The notes beneath the pieces are model-generated. The model had not been told where the DNA came from and did no database searches. It was given only the letters and a program-made list of their open reading frames with translations. This document shows, piece by piece, positions 14,090-26,201 of a DNA stretch of 64,000 nt. This DNA comes from Synchiropus splendidus (Eukaryota > Chordata > Actinopteri > Syngnathiformes > Callionymidae): positions 3,478,563 to 3,542,562 of the forward strand of contig NC_071348.1 in the NCBI RefSeq assembly GCF_027744825.2, in the 5' to 3' direction. A program made the translations under genes and the position numbers. Within the stretch, counting starts at the first letter, position 1; each line of letters begins with the position of its first letter.

Positions 14090-14575
14090 ACAGGACCCAT
14101 GAAAAACAGCCCGAATGGGAGTTGCTATTGGAGTTCTACACAGCCATCATCCAGTCCATCCTCACCTCCTCCATCACTGTGTGGTACAACAGCGCCACCT
14201 CCAGGGAGCAGCGCATCGTACGTTCTGCTGAGAAGGTGATGGGTTGCAGACTGGCACCTCTTCAGGACCTGTATGCCTCCAGGACCCAGAGACGTGCAGG
14301 TGGGATCAGAGCCTTCGACCCTTCTCATCCTTGTTCCTCTTCCCTCTGGCAGGAGGCTATGGTCCATCCAGACCAGAACCTCCCGTCACAGGAACAGCTT
14401 CTTCCCCTCGGCCCTCAGACTGTTGAATTGGTGAACAGCCTTGTTGTTATTTTATTTGTTTATTTTATTATTATTTATTTGTCAGCACTTTATTCCAAAA
14501 TACTTTCCTAGTTGTTGGGCTCTCCACTGACCATGGCAATAAATTAAATTCTCAATTCTGAATTCTGAATCTATC
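14090..14575 (+). mobile_element. 3' fragment of an L2/Rex1-like LINE (reverse transcriptase C-terminal part)
   Basis: The open frame reads FYTAIIQSILTSSITVWYNS, then VMGCRLAPLQDLY and DPSHPCSSS, a block found at the C-terminal end of L2- and Rex1-type fish non-LTR retrotransposon polyproteins. The reading frame decays downstream. The fragment ends near an ATTCTGA-type short 3' repeat at 14545-14570, as such LINEs do. The 5' part of the element is missing, so this is a dead 5'-truncated insertion. The exact family is inferred from memory. Confidence 0.72.
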
Positions 14576-14585
14576 ACCCAGCAGG

Positions 14586-14626
14586 GGGCAGCACCACCCA
14601 CCTATAAAAGGTGGGTGGTGCTGCCC
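14586..14626. repeat. Perfect 18-bp inverted repeat with TATAAAA loop
   Basis: Arms 14586-14603 and 14609-14626 are exact reverse complements (GGGCAGCACCACCCACCT and its complement) with a 5-nt loop ATAAA. TATAAAA spans the end of the left arm, the loop and the first base of the right arm (14603-14609). It lies between the LINE fragment and LU copy 2. A GT donor-like site follows at 14671, so this might also be a promoter; that is unproven. Confidence 0.85.
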
Positions 14627-15123
14627 TCCATTTCCTTCAGCACTGCCAGTGAGCAGTGGCGACACAAACTGTGAGTATTGGTTGTGCGAGCTTGTCTATG
14701 GTCTTCTTCTCAGACCAGGGCAGTTTGGCGTGTGGCGCCATGTTTCCAGTGCCTTCATTAGAGTAGTCCTCCTGCTTCAGGAGGTCAGGGCCCAACATGC
14801 GGCCGGTTAGCTTATGCTGCTAGCAGGATGGAGGTCGAGCTTCCTCCTACACCGGCCCGGGTTCGGCACTCCTGCCCACCTCTCTATCTCCAGCAGGCCC
14901 ATGAGGAACGCCAGATGTCACAGACAACGCGCTCCGACATTCCAGAGTGTTGTTGTTTCTCCTTGAGTATTAAACCACATGTCCTCTGAAGAACTGGTTC
15001 CAGACTCGGTGTCATGTGTTGTCTCCTCATTTCCTAATAAGAATTTTGGATTGACTTTGACTGCTCTTCTTCCTCCTCCTCCTTTAGCTGGATCTGACCT
15101 GAGTTCCAGCCTCAGATCTCAAC

Positions 15124-15988
15124 ATGCATCTTCTCCTGATGATTGTCGGAGTCGGGCTTCTCGCTCCAGGTCAGTGATTTATCCAAATGTTGGATCTTCA
15201 AACTGCCGTGCTCCATGTCTTCTGGTCCTCTCCAGCTCTGAGCCTCACCTGCTATCACTGCGCATCAGAGTCCTGCGTGGAGACGCAGGAGTGCTCCTCA
15301 CCAGAGCAGCGCTGCTCTGCAGTCAGCGCTGTGATCCGTGCTCCTGGTACGCAGCTGAGCTCGCTCTCCCCAGATTTACTGTGTCCATGAGGATTTTCCC
15401 GACTCCATACATGACTTGCGTAGGCATGGCCGAACAGCGTCAGCACAATAAAGGCTGTGCTCCTCCTGAGCACTGCGTGGAGAAGTCTTTCAGCACGAGA
15501 GACACCAGATCTGCCATCAACGTGCAGTGCTGCTCCACAGACCTTTGCAACAGCCGACCAGCTCCCGGTGTGTTTTCTGTTGCCGCTGCTTCTGGATTGT
15601 AGCTGAAATGTGTCTGTATGGAGCAGAACCCAGCAGCAGCCCAAATGGAAAGAAGTGCTACCAGTGTGATGGCACTTTCTGCAACGCCACTATGGACTGT
15701 CTGGGCAGCGAGGACTCCTGCTTCACCTCCACAGGTCAGTCCTCCACTCTCTCTGTGTCCAGCTGGAGTCTCCAGGAGGATGGATTCAAACCTCTGACTT
15801 TTTCAGAGAAGTATGGCGACAAAAAAACCGACAAGGGCTGCATTTCCAAGTCCATCTGTGATGCTGGAGAATCACCATCGCATATGGTTTACAAGTGCTG
15901 TCAGGGCGACCGGTGCAACGGCGCAGTCGGCATCAGCGCCGCTCTGCTCCTGCCGGTGGCTCCTCTGCTGACTCGGCTGATTCTTTAG
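15124..15988 (+). CDS. Two-domain Ly6/uPAR (LU) protein, copy 2, predicted GPI-anchored
   Basis: Exons 15124-15169, 15236-15346, 15424-15567, 15627-15734 and 15807-15988, all joined in phase 1, give 196 residues. The signal peptide starts MHLLLMIVGVGLLAP. LU domain 1 begins LTCYHC and ends CCSTDLCN; LU domain 2 begins KCYQCDG and ends CCQGDRCN. Both have ten cysteines. The C-terminus after CNGAVGIS is a Leu-rich hydrophobic tail that fits a GPI signal. Introns are very short (under 80 bp), unlike copy 1. The acceptors of exons 3 and 4 have weak pyrimidine tracts, so those two borders are the least certain. ATTAAA lies at 16101. Confidence 0.87.
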
Positions 15989-16930
15989 GAGTTTCCAGAA
16001 TGTCTCCATTTTCCTGTGATCACCTGCTTCCATTTTCTCTTTGCGCAACTCTTCTTCGCATCAGCCATTTTCTTTATGATTTGAATCGCTGTCTGACTAC
16101 ATTAAATTCATCTGAGTGAAGCTCTTGTTTCTTTAGAGTCGACTGGGTCCAGAGAGTCCTGTGTCTGGCTACAAAGATGAAACCATCAGAAGCAGCTCTG
16201 CTGAACACTGCTGGCCACGCCTTGACTGGTTCAGTCACTGGAGAGTTCCTGTGTCTCCGTTTGATAGCGCTTGAAGTATGAACACTTGAAACGAGAAAGT
16301 TCCCGCCAGTCAGACAGTAACACCTCCCGGTGATGTTCCTCCTCTTTGCTGTAACCTCGATAACAACCGAAAATAACCCTGACTGGACTTGCCTTCGAGA
16401 TCATTGTGAAATAATTCAAAGACGGGTCACGACACACACAGTATTGTGTTGAGTCACTGAAGACATGACATCGACACCAGGGAAATGTGCATGAAACATT
16501 CACCCTCTCCAGGGATCTGAACCGAACTAAAGCCTGGTTATAATGACCCAGTTATTTTAATCATCAAACTGAGGTTCGGACGTGTGAGGTCCGGCCACAG
16601 AGTGTGTTTACCAGAATTAGTCCCCACAAGTACAGTTAAAACATGTACACACACACAGCACATTCGAGTTATATTATTCCATCATTCAGGACGATTCCAA
16701 TGGACTTTCAGAAAACTGGGTGAAAATGCAAACAGCTGGACTGAAGCCGCTCCCAGGAAACGCTGAACTGAATCTGAGGATTTTTTTTCATACTCAACCA
16801 TCCCGGAAGAATGAAAAACCACAACTCGAAAACAGAGTTTTGCCTGGGCTTGTGGAGACAGACGCCGCCCTCTCCTCCTCCTCAGAACTTAAACCTGGAT
16901 CTCACCCACGTTCCAGCCTCAGATCTCAAC
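15989..16930. other. Intergenic spacer between LU copies 2 and 3
   Basis: Non-coding apart from the 3' UTR of copy 2. The last 70 bp (pyrimidine-rich CTCCTCCTC tract, then a CTTAAA box near 16888) are similar to the leaders of the neighbouring LU genes and probably hold the copy 3 promoter. Confidence 0.5.
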
Positions 16931-17866
16931 ATGTATCTTCTGCTGATGATGGTGGGAGCCGGGCTCCTCTCTCCAGGTCAGTGACTGCTGATTTATTCAA
17001 ATGTAGTTCTTTAGAATTGCGTGCTGCTCCTCACCTGCTGTGGTGGTGGTCATGAGTGTGAGCGGGTGAATGACTGCTCCTCTCCAGCCCTCAGCCTGAC
17101 CTGCTATCAGTGCCCACTGGGCCCCTCGGGCAGCTGCAGCCCCTCCGCCCAGCAGTGCCCCTCGCCGGAGCAGCGCTGCGCTGCCCACAGGACCATCGCT
17201 TACTACGGTTGGCTTCCCGAGCGCAGCACGTCGGTGGGAGCCGCTCAGTTCGGGTGGTGACCTGTTTGTGTGCTGCAGGAGGAGTGAACACCTCAGATCT
17301 GCATGAGAAAGGCTGCGCTCTGCCTGAACACTGCGGCGAGATGTCCCTCAACTACGGAAGCGGCAGGAAAGTCGTCAACATCCAGTGCTGCGGCACTGAC
17401 CTCTGCAATGACCAACCAGCTCCCAGTATGTGTCTCTGTGTAGACCGGCCACTGCTCTGAACTGCAGTTCCTCTGATGAATTCCATCATGTTTCTCTGGG
17501 ACAGACCCCAGCTCAAACACCCCGAATGGTAAGAAGTGCTACTGGTGCAACGGCACTTCCTGTGACCTCACTGTGGAGTGTCTGGGGATCGAGGACCACT
17601 GCGTCACCTCCACGTGTAAGCACTCCACTCTCTCTGTGTCCAAATCCCGGAGGGATCAACATCTTCTTTCTTCTCCAGCTCCCTCAGGCGGCCTGACTCT
17701 CAAGGGCTGCGCCTCCAGGCAGGCGTGTGACCCCGTACCCAGTCCACCGCAGGCGAACAGCAGCAACAAACAAGCTGCGATGGAGTGCTGCCAGGGGGAT
17801 CTCTGCAACGGTGACGTCAGCATCACTCCTCCTTCTGACAGCGCCTCTGCTGACTCTGCTGCCTGA
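16931..17866 (+). CDS. Two-domain Ly6/uPAR (LU) protein, copy 3, tail frameshifted, probably secreted
   Basis: Exons 16931-16976, 17088-17207, 17279-17425, 17505-17615 and 17679-17866, all phase 1, give 203 residues. The signal peptide starts MYLLLMMVGAGLLSP. LU domain 1 begins LTCYQC and ends CCGTDLCN; LU domain 2 begins KCYWCNG and ends CCQGDLCN. After CNGDVSI the frame reads a polar end (PPSDSASADSAA), while the shifted frame of the same DNA reads LLLLTAPLLTLLPEQ, which matches the GPI tails of copies 1 and 2. A small indel just after the last cysteine therefore removed the anchor, and the product should be secreted. The exon 4 donor has a T before GT. ATTAAA lies at 17991. Confidence 0.86.
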
Positions 17867-19092
17867 ACAGTTCAGCGTCCAGCGACTCCATTATTCCGTC
17901 TCTTTTGGCTTTTTGCTGACTTTGTAACAGTCCTCTGTTCCTTTGAAACACTGCTGTTTGTTGGAAAAGTTATGGGTGGAAGATTGAGAGATTAAAGTGA
18001 TTTGACTGATGGCAGAAGATGAAATATCACCTCACCTTTTATCTTGTCAGCTTCTATTGCAACGACTGCTTTTTTTATTTGCTTGTCAGAGCAGAAGCAG
18101 ACAAAACCACCTCAGGAGATGAACTGACCCTCTCTTTGAAAGGTGTCTCCACAGAACACTGAAAGTTTGGAGGCTCCTTGCTGGTGTCTGGGGCACTGAA
18201 AAATGAACCATCTATACGAACATGACTTTCCTCCTGTCTCTTCAGATCTATCTGTCTGACCTTGGGGAACTCCACAGACCCACTAGAGGAGAAAAAACTC
18301 TGCGTCTTTCTGTTTCTCTCATCCCTTGGGTTTATACAGATGTTTAATTTGAATTTAATTTTTTTATTTTTTTTACATATTTTATTGTTTTATTGGAGAA
18401 GACAGAGTAGCCCAATGCTCCACGTTTTTCACGCTGTTTGAACCAAACCGACTTTGTTGAACCTTGAAACAAGAACGTGACATTAACATGTGATGAGTGC
18501 AGCAGGAGCAGGGTTATTTTAACATCCAGAGTAGAGCCGCCATATTCCCCGTAAGAACAAGCCACCCTCAAGTCAAGACATGAAAGACAGTTTTCAGCGA
18601 AGGCGTGGGAGGTTTCGCATGAGCACAGCTGACATCAGCACCATAAACTCTCTGCACCATGGATGTCGAGACCTAAACCCATCATCATGTCACTTCCATT
18701 CTGACAGTGACCAGGGAAGGTGGTACTAGCTAGCGGTTACACAACAAGGTGACTCCCAAGTGCATGTGAAATGTTGGGTATTTTTTGAGTGACCTGCTTG
18801 AGACAAGTCAGAAACACGTAGTGAGGACCATCCTCTCAGCAGCTCATAGGTCCGCCTGAGCCAGACCCAGTTCTTCAAATAAAATGGCTTGATGGTTTGA
18901 TTTGAGTGAACTTCCTCCACAGAAAGTGGAGATGCAACATATCATGCTCTACACGAAGCATCAGACGCTAGACCCCAGTGACTTCTCCCTACTATGGGAT
19001 CGTGATGGGAGGAACAGGAGGAGAGCCCTCCCTCTCCTCCTCCTCTGTATTCAAACCTGGATCTGACCTGAGTTCCAGTCTCACATCTCAAC
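17867..19092. other. Intergenic spacer between LU copies 3 and 4
   Basis: No coding signal. The last 70 bp again carry a CTCCTCCTC tract, TATTCAAA near 19048 and the conserved leader before the copy 4 start. Confidence 0.5.
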
Positions 19093-20028
19093 ATGTATCT
19101 TCTCCTGGTGATCGTGGGAGCCGGGCTTCTCTCTCCAGGTCAGGTCTCCTCACTCTCCTGCTCCTCACCTGCCACCATGGTGAAGGAACAGCGTTTCCTT
19201 CTTGGTTATTTTTCTTTGGCTTCGTTTCAGTTCAGGTCCTTACAGAACCATGTTTCATGCTCCGTTCCTCTCCAGCCCAGAGCCTCAGCTGCTACTACTG
19301 CTCGCTGGGGGGCTCGTCCATCTGCATGAGCATGACCCGAGAGTGCCCCTCTCCACGCCACCAGTGCGCCGCCGTGATCAAGCTCATCGACACTGGTGCG
19401 GGAACAAGCTGAGGACTAGTGCATTTTTTTTTCCCATTTCAGCTGAAGACTTGCTTGTGTGTTTCAGGTTCTTCACACATAATAGACCTGCATGAACGAA
19501 CCTGCGCTCTGCCGGAGCAGTGCACTGAGATGTCAATCAACTATGGCAAAGCCAGGAAGGCTGTCAACGTGCAGTGCTGCAGCACAGACCTCTGCAACAA
19601 CCAAATGGCAGCGAGTGTGTGGCTCATGACTTCCTGTTTCATGTAAAACTGGATTCAAATGTTTTCTCCGTCACAGACCCCAGCAACATCAGCCTGAATG
19701 GTCGGAAATGCTACCGCTGTGTTGGCCAATATTGTGACATCACTATGGACTGTCTGGGCTCTGAGGACTCCTGCTTCACCTTCACAGGTCAGACCTTTAC
19801 CCTGTCCACCTGGTGATCTGCCTGGAGTCTCCTGCGGAGGATCAACTTCTTCTTCTTTCTTCTGCAGCCAGGTCCGGGGCTGTGACTCTCAAGGGCTGTG
19901 CCTCCAAGCTGGCGTGTGACCCTGTCGCCGGGTCATTTCTGCTGAGAAAGCATGGGGAAAATGACACCATGGAGTGCTGTCAGGAGGACTTCTGCAACAG
20001 CTCTCCTGCAGGTTCCTCTGCTGACTAA
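19093..20028 (+). CDS. Two-domain Ly6/uPAR (LU) protein, copy 4, short tail, probably secreted
   Basis: Exons 19093-19138, 19276-19395, 19468-19614, 19677-19787 and 19868-20028, all phase 1, give 194 residues. The signal peptide starts MYLLLVIVGAGLLSP. LU domain 1 begins LSCYYC and ends CCSTDLCN; LU domain 2 begins KCYRCVG and ends CCQEDFCN. Only nine residues (SSPAGSSAD) follow the last CN pair, so no GPI signal is possible and a secreted product is expected. Copy 3 lost its anchor by a frameshift; this copy ends early, and its DNA still reads toward TCCTCTGCTGAC, as the tails of the other copies do. Exon lengths are otherwise identical to copies 1 and 3, which points to recent duplication. 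Confidence 0.86.
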
Positions 20029-22986
20029 GCAGTTTCAGTGCCCCAACTCTTTCACCTTTGTGTCTAACTGCACCTTTGATCTTGCGACAACGATTGGGAT
20101 CAGCTCACTCACTTTGGTCGCTGCATCGAAACCTGCCGTTGCAGGTTTTTGATTTGCACCAAGCATTTAAAAGCAGAGACAACAGGTCACGACGTGTCCA
20201 GTTGACATGTTAGAGTTTTATCGACTGAACAGCTTCAGACAAGTCGAATGCTGTCCTCCGCTGTCACTTTACTTCTGCTGTTCTTCTCCTGCTTCGCAAC
20301 ATTGGAAACACTCAAGAGAATTGACAATTTGGAGCGAAGGATTCCCTGAAGAGCCACAACTTTTCAGTCAGTTGGACCTCACAAGACATGAAAACATGAT
20401 TGATTATTATTTCATTTTATTTTTTACCCTTTACTCTAGAAGCATATTGCATTCACTTGAATAAAAAAAGTCTGAGTTTGTTTATTCCTGGCCTTGTTTT
20501 TATTATTTTCAGGGGAGCACTTTTCTCGTTTGTTGTTCCCCAAATCATTTTCTTTTTTATGAGGGAAGTTTGGGGCCTGGAGACAGGAGTCGCCACACGG
20601 GAAATGACCCACAGGTCGGGAGGTTCTTGGAGGATTTTGCAACATCAGGAAAAATATTTGTCAGAAAAACAAGGGGGGACCATCCCCCAAAAATCCCAGT
20701 TAAAATTACTAAAACGTAAAAGAAATTGCTAAGAAAAAACGGAAATAACTGCCTCAAAAAACTATGAAATAAACAAGTTCACAACCAGTTTCTTTCCTTC
20801 AGGTGAATGCTTATGAGAAGCCACTGCAAAAACCTGAACCTAGAGTGGCCCACCAGGGGGCACCAAACCATTGTCGCGCTCCCTCCGAAAGATCGCTTAC
20901 GGTATCACAGTACGGTGCAGCGCTTAGAGCTCCTGAACTGACGCCATTGTGGTTTTAGCTGATGAAAAATATCACTCAATAGTTTTTATGATTTTGCTAA
21001 CTCAAGTGCTGGTGAGGCTTCATGGAACACTGTCCTCATTTTCTGAGGCCACTAGATGGCACTGTCTGCTGCATAATATTTGGTTTTGAGCAATGACACG
21101 TCATATCATTTTGCTACCAACCAGCGTTTTGAGTGCCACCTACTGAGCTCTTCAAATTAGAACAGTGTTTCACAAAGATATGAAGACATATTTAGGAGGT
21201 GAGCATCGAACTGGATCATCTCCACCTTCAGTTGACGTTTATAATATCAAAAAAAGAATAAAATCAAAACAAAAGTATGATTTTTAAATTTTAAAATGTG
21301 TAGTCTATGACTCCCATCTGCTGTTTTTTTCTGCTGGAACCCTCAATGTTATCTGGGAGCAGCTAGCAAGTGTGTTCAAAGCCACTGAGGTGCTAAGTGT
21401 CTCGGAGGAAGTGAGGGACCGCACAGTGCAGAAATGTGAGACAGTGACTGGCTGAACAGATAAAGAGAAGTCAGCTGCTTCCTCTAGGCGTGACGTGTCA
21501 TTTCACAGTTTTTCTCACACCTCACACTTGAGAGTGTCCCATCAGACCGACGTTGTTCCTCCAGTCTTCTGCAGTCCCGTGTTTGAGAACTGCTGCGACG
21601 TCCTGAGATAACCCGGCCGATCTCAGTCCCAACAGTGGCTCTTCCTCCCACTTCTGAACTTCAGTCTGTGGTCTCCACCTCACGCGTGTGTTGTTCCTGA
21701 TAGAGTACCTGAATGAGTATTTAGTAGTTTTCATTTGTGGTGCAGTTCACATGAGGATCCCACTGGAGTTGGTCCAGCTGGAGGTCCTCCTGCAGGTGTG
21801 CTTCACGCAGGGCCCAGGTGTTAAGCACATTCAGGATGTCAATGGCAAACACGGTTTTCACTACCAACGTGTCCTTTTGTCTTTTGTCTTCACCTCCCAG
21901 TCCAGAAGAGATCCACTGGAGGTTTTTCCCCAGAACATGAGGTCTGTCTCAAAGAGATATGACTTTGTCAGAAGCAAACAAACACAGAGAGGTTTGGGAA
22001 GAGGAAGTGGGGTCCTGAGTCAATGACGTCAACGATTGTCGTGATACCAGATTATGGTGTCGTTCAAGTCCACCATTCAAAGCCACGACTCCCAAGGACC
22101 TAGCAGGAGGTTGGGATGGCTGCCACAGGTCCATGGTTTTGGTCCAGATTCTCCACAATGTGCCTGGCGTTCACTAGAGTCTCCTAGCACCCGCCCTCTA
22201 CGCGGCATGTGCGTTACCATCATCTCTCCCTGGGCCATGCCAAACGCTCACATTTGCCCACAAATATGGCCGACCACGGGTCGCGAATCGGAAGTGAATC
22301 TGTGTGGTTCTGAATCCGTTCATGTCCAAATTCCCATGATTGAAACTAAAAAGCCTCGTCACCTGGACACCAATACCGGGCGGACGTAAACAAACATGGC
22401 CGACCGCCAGATCCCTCTCTCCCTCTCTTTCTGACCCTATGGAACAGATCAGCAGCTACTATTTCAACTGACTGCAGCGAACAACATAAGCATCATGAAA
22501 AAGATGGATTTCATTAGCGTGAACATTCATTGATTTATTTTGTGTGTGTGTGTGTACATTGCACTTGAAATATTTGGAGCTTGTTTTAGGCCAAAAATTG
22601 AGACTAGTTCCTTTGCGAAGCTCCTAATGTCCTGACATGTTGTTCCAGAGCCAAAAATTATTTCACAGCAATTTATGAATGAAAATCGGCCGAAAACAAG
22701 GCATTTTGGGACCCAACAATCCATAAAAAGTGTGAGCTCCTGGAGGGACAGTGTTCTCATCACTGCCTTCAGCTGCACTGGTGTCTCACCATGTGACGTG
22801 AGAAGGTCGGCATTGTCATGGTGAAGATGAATGAAATACAACATGACTTTCACCTTCAAGACACTGACTAAAAGGAGAAGCAGAAGGAGACGCCGCCCTC
22901 TGTAGCAGCAGTACTTCTAGGGTCTCAGCCGCCACTTCATCTCAGAACCCTCCCCCTGCACCCCAGAGTCCCCGCTCCTCAGAAAC
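20029..22986. other. Spacer between LU copies 4 and 5
   Basis: About 3 kb without an exon that I can support. It holds AT-rich stretches and two CTCF-like motifs, CCACCAGGGGGCAC at 20850 and CCACTAGATGGCACTG at 21049. A GT run lies near 22542. Short open frames near 21688 and 22054 lack splice signals or family resemblance. Confidence 0.45.
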
Positions 22987-24393
22987 ATGAACCTTCTCCT
23001 GCTGACCTTCACAGCTGGGCTTCTCACACCAGGCAAGTCCTGCACCTCATCCATTATTATTTGATATATTATCATTATTATTGTTATTTCTTTGCTTTTT
23101 TTCTCCGCTTGGCCTGAGGTTTTCTGGCCTTTCTTTTGTCCAAGCGGTGGATGACTTCCTGTCAACAACCTCTTGCACTTGTTGCTTCCCTGATCTTTTC
23201 ATCTACGTTAGTTTCCTCTTCTTCTAGCCGCTTGTCTTTATTGTTGGCGTTAATTTGGCGGGTTCTTGCGTGAGGTTGTGGCAGGAAGTCACCTCACACG
23301 CATCGCAATTTAAAAAAAAAACTGCCAACCAAAAGTCTTCTGCACTCCTCAGCCCTGAGCCTCACCTGCCACGTGTGCGACAAGGACACCCCCTCCTGCT
23401 CTGAGTCCTTCGACCAGTGCCCCTCTGATGGCCATCGGTGCGCGTCCTGGAGCACCACCACGTCTGTTCCCCTGACTGGTATGTCGAGCTGCTCAAATGT
23501 GGTGAAATGGATGAGAATGAATGTATGTTTTTCAGGCCAGGACTTGGAAGTGTACTTACAAGGCTGTGTGTTGCCTGACCAATGCTCTTCGATGTCGTAC
23601 ACCGACGGAAAAACCCGACATGTTGTCAACGTTGAGTGCTGTAACACGGACAGATGCAACAGCCAAGCTGTGACCGGTATGTCGTTTGGTAGCTGTAACC
23701 TGAAAACTGGAACACTTCCTTCGTTCTTTTTAGTATAGTTTTGCCTATCAACACATCGGCACCTACTTTATTGCCGGCCCCAAAACTCCCCTCAGTTCCT
23801 CGTTTGGCTTGCACTTGTAGCACCTTTCCGCTTCTGCAGGGGGCGGCAGAGAGAGGGGTTTTCACATCTAATAGTCGAAGTCAGCTTGTGTTTAAACAAG
23901 TTAGAAACTTCCAGTTGAGAACTTGGGTCTGTGGAGGCACAAAAACAGCCATGTTTAAAAGTCATTCCTAAACATGAGAAAGGTGATATTATTCATTTGT
24001 AATGCTCTTCTGAACGGAACAGGCCGCAGTGTGAACAACAACAATGGCCGTCATTGCTACTACTGTAATGACAATACCTGCAAAGCCACTTTGAATTGCA
24101 CTGGGAGTGAGGACCACTGCTTCACCAACACAGGTATGTTGGGGACTCTTTGATAGATTGATCATCTATTCTATAGATGTAATTCTTTTTCAGTGTATGA
24201 TGGTGGAGTGGCAGCAGTGAGCCGGGGCTGCGCCTCCAAGCAGGTGTGTGACTCATCGCAGAGTGCAAAGGGCCTTCTAGAGCTCACAGGCAGCATCCAC
24301 TGCTGTCAGGGTGATCTCTGCAACGGGGCCCTGGGCTCTGGCACCAGCCTTGTCCTGCTGGCGGCTCCTCTGCTGAGCGCCGCGTTGCTCTGA
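22987..24393 (+). CDS. Two-domain Ly6/uPAR (LU) protein, copy 5, predicted GPI-anchored
   Basis: Exons 22987-23032, 23353-23478, 23536-23676, 24023-24133 and 24194-24393 are joined in phase 1 and give 207 residues. The signal peptide starts MNLLLLTFTAGLLTP. LU domain 1 begins LTCHVC and ends CCNTDRCN; LU domain 2 begins HCYYCND and ends CCQGDLCN. The tail after CNGALG is hydrophobic (SLVLLAAPLLSAALL), a likely GPI signal. Intron 1 starts with GCAAGT, so it is a GC-AG intron. This is the most diverged copy: its leader does not share the block found before the starts of copies 1-4, and exon 2 is 6 bp longer than in copies 1, 3 and 4. AATAAA lies at 24643. Confidence 0.87.
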
Positions 24394-26201
24394 GCCAGTC
24401 ACATGTGACCCAGTCACACGTGACCCTGCCGACCCCTCGGTCCGACCCTGCGCTTCAAGATGGGAGCAACTGCTTTAGTTTGACCACTGTAATCGAAGCT
24501 GTTTATAAAGTTTATCCTTCATTCTGTGCATCAAATACTCATTTATAACAGACAAGTCAGCTGCTGTCGCTAGAGTTCTATCGATGCTTCATGTCAGAGC
24601 ATGGCCTCGTGTTCCTCTGGAGAAAAGTTGTTCTTGCTTTGGAATAAAATCTCTTGTTGGTACCTTTCTTTCATCTCAGACGACGGTGAACCCGGTAGGT
24701 TTTTTTTTTTTTTAAACGTCTGATGAGCTCATACCAAACTAAAAAAGACAAGTCATCATTGCTGACTGCAAGATCTGCATGTTAGCTGTTATTATGAACT
24801 GAAAATGACTTGAGTGCTGTGGTTATTAAAAGTCACGGAGAGGCTTCAGTCAGATCAACAGAAACAGCTCTGAACTATTCTGTATTCTTTTGCTGTATCT
24901 AATTCGCATCACGAAAATATTCTGGCATCAAAATTGAGTGTTAAAATACGTCAGGAAAACAGTGTTGTCAATTCTCACAGAGGAACTGCTTTCCTCGTGA
25001 TCAAACTTTATTTTAAACTGTTTTTTAAACTTTACTTTTATCACAATACTTTTAAGGCATATTGATAAGAATATGATGAGTGTTGCAGAAGCTAATCTTC
25101 TCAGCTGCGTCACAGTAATAATAGCAATCATTCCGCCGACGGCGTTAGAGTAACATTCTATATAACTTCTATATTCTCCCAGTGAGTGAGTGATGGACCG
25201 AGCCGTTGATCAAGAGCCGTTTGGGGTCCATTCATCAGCAGGGTTGCCTCTCCATTGTGGGGCTCTAATCCCGTTCACACCTTTGCTGCTATTAAAATGG
25301 AAGCCGGCGACTTCATTTTCATTACAGGCTGAAGCAAGAGCACAGGAAGGACCGCGCTCACAACCTGGTAAGAAACATGGGATTCAAACATCATCCTCTT
25401 CATTTCTGTTCTGCTTCACCAAGATGCCAAATAGTTTAATCCATCCTTGCTCACCTTAGTTGTTTTTATTTGATTGTTTTCCCCCTTTTTTTCCATGTTT
25501 AAAATATTCATTTTATTCAGTCATAATTCCCTCGCTTTCTTATTTACGTTGTATTTTGGAGTCTCGCCACAGCAAGATTTAACTGAGCTGGATATTTTTG
25601 AAGCGTCTGTTTGCGGAGTCTCTTTTTAACTCATTTCGAATATGTTGGTTTGTTAAACATTTTACAATATTTAAGGTATCGGATGAGCAGATTTCAACCA
25701 GTCAATTTGACACAACGCTGCACCCGCGTGGCGCTAAACAGCAAACGCTAACTACCAACATACCCAATAAGTACCTTAAAAGGCGAATACGTCCGCGAAA
25801 ACAATCTAACCACTGACTTGAAAACACTCAGTGGCGCTGCATAGCACCTTCATCACGGTTCAAAGTTCAAAACAGAGAGAAATACTGAAGGAAATGAGGG
25901 CAGTCTCCAGTCTCGCCAGACAAAACTACATTTTCAGCAGACTGGACATCATAGAGAACTGCTATATAACTCAGCCTTAAATTTTTTTTAAGCAGCCACA
26001 CTTAAGCCCTGCATGAATTTAACAATGAAGCCACATTTTTACCCCCAGTCAGCTCCATTTGAAATAAACTGTCAACCCATCAACCACATCATGAAGATGT
26101 AATAAACGCAGGGCAATAATTTGGGGATTTTTTTTCCTGCTCTCGTCTTTGAACCGAACATAAGTGCGCGTGTCGTCCACAGGTATTAACTCTCTGGAAT
26201 C
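24394..26201. other. Spacer and probable 5' UTR of the small myristoylated gene
   Basis: The first 250 bp are the 3' UTR of LU copy 5. Near 25330-25370 there is a possible non-coding exon ending ACCTG before GTAAGA, and the coding exon acceptor is at 26182 (TCCACAG). A TATATAAC box lies near 25160. The rest is AT-rich with no coding signal. Confidence 0.4.
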
